The notes beneath the pieces were generated by a model. That model ran no database searches and was not told where the DNA came from. It was given only the letters and a program-made list of their open reading frames with translations. Source: Hamadaea tsunoensis DSM 44101 (lineage in GTDB: Bacteria; Actinomycetota; Actinomycetes; Mycobacteriales; Micromonosporaceae). From it: a stretch of 64,000 nt of DNA. Positions 60,014-64,000 of the stretch are shown here, in pieces (the stretch's first letter is position 1; every line of letters begins with the position of its first letter). The stretch covers positions 36,365 to 100,364 of the forward strand of contig NZ_AUAX01000033.1 of the NCBI RefSeq assembly GCF_000428945.1, in the 5' to 3' direction. A program made the translations under genes and the position numbers.

Positions 60014-60625
60014 TCATCGGTGAGGTCGATCGTCGCCATGTGGTCTTCGGCTGTCCGGCGGTGTTCCGCGGGCGGACCCGGCACACCAGGCCGTGGATAT
60101 CGTCAGGAACAGGCCGGCCATCCCGATGAGCGCCCGGAACTGGTGCGGTGGGCCCAACCGGTGCGATGGATCCAGCCCGTGGGCTTGGCCTAGCCCGCCC
60201 GCTTGGCCCAGCCCGTCCGCTTGACCCAGCCCGCCCGCTTGACCCAGCCCGCCCGCTTGACCCAACCCGCCAGCTTGACCCAGCCCGTCTGCTTGACCCA
60301 GCCCGTGCGATGGGCTCAGCCCCGACGCCACCAGCGCGATCGCGACGACGGCGCTGACGATCAGCAGCGCCGTGAGCCATCTGGGCGGATCGCCGGCCTG
60401 CGGCCCGAGCCGGAAACCAGGGCCGCTGACCACGAGGAAGGGCCAGCACAGCAACGCGCCGAGAATGGCGACCCCCACGCCGACTCCCATCATGGCGACA
60501 CCCAGCCACTCGGGGAACCCGACCCAGAGGGACAGGCCGGCCACCACCCAGCCGATCACGATGAGCCCGATCATCAGCCAGGCGAAGGCGTGGAGGGTGA
60601 AGGCGTAGAGCGCGCGGCGGGACAT
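60014..60625 (-). CDS. Membrane protein with Gly-Leu-Gly-Gln-Ala repeat
   Basis: A 203-residue protein with four predicted membrane helices (LMIGLIVIGWVVAGLSLWV; MMGVGVGVAILGALLCWPFL; ALLIVSAVVAIALVASGL; ALIGMAGLFLTISTAWCAG). Between helices 3 and 4 is a hydrophilic run of GLGQAG hexapeptides encoded by a 7 x 18 bp minisatellite. No family recognised. The repeat probably varies in length between strains. Confidence 0.72.
   Translation of the reverse strand: MSRRALYAFTLHAFAWLMIGLIVIGWVVAGLSLWVGFPEWLGVAMMGVGVGVAILGALLCWPFLVVSGPGFRLGPQAGDPPRWLTALLIVSAVVAIALVASGLSPSHGLGQADGLGQAGGLGQAGGLGQAGGLGQADGLGQAGGLGQAHGLDPSHRLGPPHQFRALIGMAGLFLTISTAWCAGSARGTPPDSRRPHGDDRPHR
60183..60308. repeat. 7 x 18 bp in-frame minisatellite
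   Basis: Unit GCTTGACCCAGCCCGCCC (plus strand), starting at 60183 and repeating every 18 bp to 60308 with a few substitutions. Encodes GLGQAG/GLGQAD on the minus strand. Confidence 0.9.
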
Positions 60626-60795
60626 CGCGCCAGCGTAGGCAGTGCGCGCCCGAGATCGCAGCCGGGCCTCCGGGGCAGCGCCCTGCGGTTCCGACTGTGG
60701 CCTGGGTCACGAGGCCCGACCTGTCACATCCTTCCCTCCCCGTTCGTCTGGTGGTCGTAGCTCGCTCACGAAATGCACCACTGGGAAGGAATGTC

Positions 60796-62235
60796 ATGAC
60801 TTCATCGGAAGAAATCCTGCGCCGCGACTTCGGCGGCGACATCATCGAACCGGACGCTGAGGCGTACGCGGCCGCCCGGGGTTCGGTATTCGTCGACGGA
60901 AGCCCCGCCTACGTGCTGCGGCCGAACAGCGTCGACGACGTCCGCGTCGCCGTCCGGTTCGCGGCCGCCGCCGGGCTTCCGCTGTCGGTACGCGGTGGCG
61001 GCCACGCCTTCCCCGGCTTCGCGACCAACGACGGCGGGATCGTCATCGACCTCGGCGCCCTCGCGGAGATCGAGATCGGCGGCCCAGTAGCCGGCGGCCC
61101 AGTGGTCGTCGGCTCGGCAGTCGGCGGCTCGGCGTCGGGTGGCTTGGCGTCGGGTGGCACGGCGTCGGGTGGCTCGGCGTCGGGCGGCGGCCGGCTCGTA
61201 CGCGTCGGCGGCGGCGCGAACTGGGGCCAGGTGACCGCGGCCCTGGCCCCGCACGGCTTGGCGATCTCGGCCGGCGATACGCGGAACGTCGGCGTCGGCG
61301 GCCTCACCCTGTCCGGCGGCATCGGCTGGAAAGTACGCAAGTACGGGCTGGCCCTGGACAACGTGGTCGCGGCGGAGATCGTCACCGCCGACGGCCAGGT
61401 GCGCACCGCGAGCGCGACCGAGAACCCCGACCTGTTCTGGGCGATCCGGGGCGGCGGCGGCAACTTCGGCATCGTCACCGCGTTCACGTTCGTGGCGCAC
61501 CGGACCACCGATGTCCACTTCGGACGTATCACGTTCCCCGCGACCGAAGCGGTGGAGGTCCTCGACGGCTGGGCGGCGTACCTGCGGGAAGCGCCGGTCG
61601 AGCTGACGTCGATCATCATGCTGGGCAATCCGTTCGCGGGCGGCCCGGCGGCACCGGTCGAGGTCATGGTCGCGTACGACGGGGACGACCCGGCGGCCGC
61701 GGCGGCGGCGATCGCGCCCGTCCGCGCCCTCGGCACGGTCCTCTCCGATCAGGTCGAGCGCAAGGCGTACGCCGACATCCTCGTCGACGCGATGACCCCG
61801 CCGCCGGGCATCCAGCTCGTCACCCGCTCCGCCTTCGTCGATCCCAAGGCCGTCTCTTCCGCGCTGCCCGTCATCACCGATGTCGCCTCCGCCCCGGGTA
61901 CGCCCTACTTCGCCATCCGCAGCGTCGGCGGCGCCGTGTCCCAGGTGGCCGACGACGCGACCGCGTACGCGTACCGGCAGGCGGAGCTGATGCTCTCGAC
62001 GACCACGCTGGGACCGGCACCCGCCATCGAGGCCGCGAAGCCGGTGCTCGCCGCGTTCTGGGACCGCCTCGATCCCCACATGGCCGGCGCGTACGCCAAC
62101 TTCCTGTCGACGGCCGACGAGAAGGACGTCGCCGCGGTCTACCCGCCGGCGACCTATGAGCGGCTGGCGAGCGTCAAGCGGCGTTACGACCCGGAGAACC
62201 TGTTCGCTCGCAACCACAACGTCCGCCCCCAGTAG
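60796..62235 (+). CDS. FAD-linked oxidase (BBE-like, single covalent FAD)
   Basis: A 479-residue oxidase. PCMH-type FAD domain: PLSVRGGGHAFPGFATNDGG has the histidine that normally bonds FAD covalently, and VGGLTLSGGIGWKVRKYGLA replaces the second (cysteine) anchor with no Cys, as in 6-hydroxynicotine oxidase-like enzymes. The C-terminal BBE segment is RYDPENLFARNHNV. It would oxidise a small alcohol, amine or sugar with O2. A 4 x 15 bp repeat adds GSASGG-like residues in a loop near 112-131. GGAAGGAATGTC precedes the ATG. Confidence 0.92.
   Translation: MTSSEEILRRDFGGDIIEPDAEAYAAARGSVFVDGSPAYVLRPNSVDDVRVAVRFAAAAGLPLSVRGGGHAFPGFATNDGGIVIDLGALAEIEIGGPVAGGPVVVGSAVGGSASGGLASGGTASGGSASGGGRLVRVGGGANWGQVTAALAPHGLAISAGDTRNVGVGGLTLSGGIGWKVRKYGLALDNVVAAEIVTADGQVRTASATENPDLFWAIRGGGGNFGIVTAFTFVAHRTTDVHFGRITFPATEAVEVLDGWAAYLREAPVELTSIIMLGNPFAGGPAAPVEVMVAYDGDDPAAAAAAIAPVRALGTVLSDQVERKAYADILVDAMTPPPGIQLVTRSAFVDPKAVSSALPVITDVASAPGTPYFAIRSVGGAVSQVADDATAYAYRQAELMLSTTTLGPAPAIEAAKPVLAAFWDRLDPHMAGAYANFLSTADEKDVAAVYPPATYERLASVKRRYDPENLFARNHNVRPQ
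61126..61185. repeat. 4 x 15 bp in-frame minisatellite
   Basis: Unit GGCTCGGCGTCGGGT with small changes; encodes GSASG-type loops in the FAD oxidase. Confidence 0.85.
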
Positions 62236-62268
62236 GCGTCCGTCCCAGTAGATGTCTGCCCACTGTAG
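62220..62268. repeat. 16-17 bp tandem repeat spanning a stop codon
   Basis: CGTCCGCCCCCAGTAG, GCGTCCGTCCCAGTAG and the decayed ATGTCTGCCCACTGTAG. The TAG of unit 1 is the oxidase stop; the other units repeat a TAG. Confidence 0.8.
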
Positions 62269-62301
62269 ACGCTCGCATTCGTGAGAAGTGAGGGAAGTTC
62301 C

Positions 62302-63183
62302 ATGAGCAAGGTCTGGTTCATCACCGGTGCCGCCCGCGGCCTCGGCCGTGCCTTCACCGAGGCCGCCCTGGCCAGGGGAGACCGGGTGGCCGCCACGACC
62401 CGGAATCCGCAACGGCTGACCGATCTCGTCTCCGCGTACGCCGACGCGATCCTGCCGCTCGCGTTGGACGTGAACGACGAAGACGCCGTCGCGGCCGGCG
62501 TACGCGGGGCACATGAGCATTTCGGCAGGCTGGACGTGATCGTGAACAACGCGGGGTACGGCCTGTTCGGGGCGGTGGAGGAACTGCCCGACGAGCTGCT
62601 ACGCCGGCAGCTGGAGACGAACCTGCTCGGGCCGCTGCGCGTCGTGCGGGCCGCCCTGCCGTACCTGCGTGAGCAGGGCGGCGGGCGGATCCTCCAGATC
62701 TCGTCGGTCGGCGGCGTGACGGCGATGCCGCTCGGCGGCGGCTACAACGCGTCGAAATGGGCGCTCGAAGGGCTCAGCGAATCCCTGGCCCAGGAAGTCG
62801 CGCAGTTCGGCATCGCCGTGACGATCGTCGAGCCAGGCTCGTACGCCACCGACGCCATCCCCGAGGCCGTCCAGGCGGCGCCGCTTCCGCACTACGACGC
62901 CCTCCGGCAGGGATTCGGCGCGCTCGCGTCCTCGATCCAGCACGGCGATCCGGCCGCAGCCGGGCGTACCCTGCTCGCTATCGCGGACGCGGACCCGGCA
63001 CCGCTGCGGGCCTTCCTCGACGGCCAAGGGTTCCCCATTGTGCAACCCGCGTACGCCGACCGCCTCCAGGTGTGGGCCGACTGGGAGAAGACCCGGCAGC
63101 ACTCCGAGCCGAACCAGCCCGAGCCGGATCAGTCTCAGCTGGATCAGTCTCAGCTGGATCAGTCTCAGCTGGATCTGTCATAG
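62302..63183 (+). CDS. Classical SDR oxidoreductase
   Basis: A 293-residue protein with a complete SDR active site: FITGAARGLGRAF, NNAGYG, ISSVGG and YNASK (GGGYNASKWALEGLSESLA). C-terminal EPGSYATD follows the usual pattern. Oxidoreductase on an alcohol/ketone, substrate unknown. GAGGGAAG precedes the ATG. The last ~20 residues are repeat-encoded (DQSQL units), so the native end is probably near residue 270. Confidence 0.9.
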   Translation: MSKVWFITGAARGLGRAFTEAALARGDRVAATTRNPQRLTDLVSAYADAILPLALDVNDEDAVAAGVRGAHEHFGRLDVIVNNAGYGLFGAVEELPDELLRRQLETNLLGPLRVVRAALPYLREQGGGRILQISSVGGVTAMPLGGGYNASKWALEGLSESLAQEVAQFGIAVTIVEPGSYATDAIPEAVQAAPLPHYDALRQGFGALASSIQHGDPAAAGRTLLAIADADPAPLRAFLDGQGFPIVQPAYADRLQVWADWEKTRQHSEPNQPEPDQSQLDQSQLDQSQLDLS

Positions 63184-63200
63184 CTGGATCAGTCTGAGTA
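63126..63200. repeat. 5 x 15 bp repeat running through the stop codon
   Basis: GGATCAGTCTCAGCT at 63126, 63141, 63156; variants GGATCTGTCATAGCT (63171) and GGATCAGTCTGAGTA (63186). The stop TAG (63181-63183) exists only because of a substitution in unit 4. Confidence 0.9.
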
Positions 63201-63424
63201 CAGCCACGGAGAGACTGTCCACGGTGCGCGGGTCGGGGTAGGGCGAGGGCAGGCGCGGCGCAGCGTCCGCCCTCGCCGTGTTCGATGCCCGCGTTCAGCT
63301 CGCCGCCGCCCCGCCGCCCCGCCGCGCACCGCCGCTGGCCCGCCGCCGAGCACGAGGACGAGGACGAGCGATCCTGTGTTCCGGCTCCGCTGAGCGCGGC
63401 GATGGACGATTCAACCGATGATGC
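63184..63424. other. Intergenic stretch between SDR and HNH genes
   Basis: Apart from the last repeat unit nothing is supported. The right half has short CCGCCGCC-type runs and no promoter-like element. Confidence 0.4.
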
Positions 63425-64000
63425 TCATGTTCGCCGGTGGAGGTTGTTGCGGCGTGGTCGTTGGAGTGGGTCGAGGTGTTTGGGTGGGATGAAGTCTGGT
63501 TGTCGGTCGTGGGGGTTGATGCGGATTTCCCAGGCGCCGCGGTGGATTTCGCGGTGGTGGTGTCCGCAGAGGAGGGTGGAGTTGTCGAGGTTGGTGGGTC
63601 CGTCGTGCTGCCAGGCCAGGATGTGGTGGCCTTCGCACCAGCGTGGTGGTCGGTCGCAGCCGGGCCAGGCGCAGCCGCGGTCGCGGAGGACGAGGGCTCG
63701 GCGTAGTGGGCCGTCGATCAGGCGTCGGGCTCGGCCGATGTCGAGGATCTGTCCTTCGCTGCCGAGGACGGCGGGGATGATCTTCGCGTCGCAGGCGAGT
63801 CGGCGGACGGTTTCGGGGGTGAGTAGGTCGCCGGTGTCTAGGATGCCGTAGCTGTACTTGTCGCGTAGTTGTTCCCAGGACAGTGTCACTACGAGGTGTG
63901 GGCGTTCGCCACCGGATTCGGGCAGGCTGCCCTCGGCTAAGGCTTGGGCGCAGAGGAAGGTCAGGGCGTCGGCGCGGCGGGCGGCGGCGGTGCGGGTGTC
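63425..64000 (-). CDS. DUF222/HNH endonuclease domain protein, cut by window edge
   Basis: The C-terminal ~191 residues of a DUF222 protein: the frame is open to the right edge (DTRTAAARRADALTFLCAQA). The HNH nuclease motif is CAWPGCDRPPRWCEGHHILA and NLDNSTLLCGHHHREIHRGA. These multicopy proteins (13E12-like) are common in actinobacteria, often linked to mobile DNA or introns, function unproven. Codon use (many GGT, GTT, CCA-type codons) differs from neighbours, suggesting a different origin. Confidence 0.88.
   Translation of the reverse strand, partial: DTRTAAARRADALTFLCAQALAEGSLPESGGERPHLVVTLSWEQLRDKYSYGILDTGDLLTPETVRRLACDAKIIPAVLGSEGQILDIGRARRLIDGPLRRALVLRDRGCAWPGCDRPPRWCEGHHILAWQHDGPTNLDNSTLLCGHHHREIHRGAWEIRINPHDRQPDFIPPKHLDPLQRPRRNNLHRRT

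Noticed and set aside
59911..60308. Possible CRISPR or origin iterons
   Set aside because: Contiguous 19- and 18-bp tandem repeats, one anchored in a gene end and one in frame inside a gene; no DnaA-box pattern or replication genes.
60203..60760. Rightward frame with PVRLTQPA repeats
   Set aside because: It is the opposite-strand reading of the 18-bp minisatellite in the membrane-protein gene, whose helices make the leftward frame the real one.

Overview
The window is high-GC (roughly 70-73% by eye) actinobacterial chromosome. F420-type luciferase-like oxidoreductases, SigE-family sigma factors with anti-sigma partners, a DUF222/HNH gene, many single-gene regulator/target pairs, secreted plant-polymer enzymes and a striking excess of the octamer GCGTACGC point to a soil Micromonosporaceae-like genus (Actinoplanes/Dactylosporangium type). 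That placement is inference. I see no rRNA, tRNA, CRISPR array, phage module, IS element or large biosynthetic cluster.

Layout. 0-4 kb: proline catabolism (PucR-type regulator, proline dehydrogenase, P5C dehydrogenase). 4-8.5 kb: a lipoprotein, then a leftward group of methyltransferase, APH-like kinase and an unusual amine oxidase fused to a cyclic-nucleotide-binding-like domain. 8.5-9.1 kb: gene-free repeat mosaic. 9-15.4 kb: F420 oxidoreductase plus a coupled unknown, esterase, a YrhB/Imm35-like protein, PadR regulator/SDR, a secreted ricin-fold lectin and an ArsR-like/SRPBCC pair. 15.5-18.9 kb: NTF2-like protein, secreted PL9-type pectate lyase, methyltransferase. 18.9-27.5 kb: ArsR/MFS unit with a double-palindrome promoter, serine hydrolase/histidine kinase/response regulator operon, DUF899 protein, ECF sigma factor, HxlR regulator. 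27.5-33.7 kb: SDR, nitronate monooxygenase, LacI regulator/MFS pair, then gene remnants and a Nudix hydrolase. 34-44.6 kb: large LuxR ATPase regulator followed by a secreted system: S53 protease, a subtilase-like protein with no protease domain, and a surface protein resembling a thioester-domain adhesin. 44.6-50.6 kb: two SigE sigma/anti-sigma modules, a TetR/membrane-protein pair, UDP-glucose dehydrogenase. 50.9-57.3 kb: D,D-carboxypeptidase, methyltransferase, Ser-rich secreted protein, a small basic protein, lipoprotein, a toxin-antitoxin-like pair, F420 oxidoreductase. 57.7-64 kb: GH11 xylanase, O-methyltransferase, repeat-bearing membrane protein, FAD-linked oxidase, SDR and the edge of a DUF222/HNH gene.

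Genes that probably work together: pectate lyase, xylanase and perhaps the lectin attack plant cell wall. The LacI regulator's own operator and the xylanase promoter share the core GAGCGCTC. The S53 protease and the protease-less protein are translationally coupled.

The strongest unexplained pattern is a set of about ten short tandem duplications (11-31 bp) that begin at or span stop codons. In one case such a copy carries the ribosome binding site and start codon of the next gene. In-frame 12-, 15- and 18-bp minisatellites in six genes suggest the same slippage-prone background.
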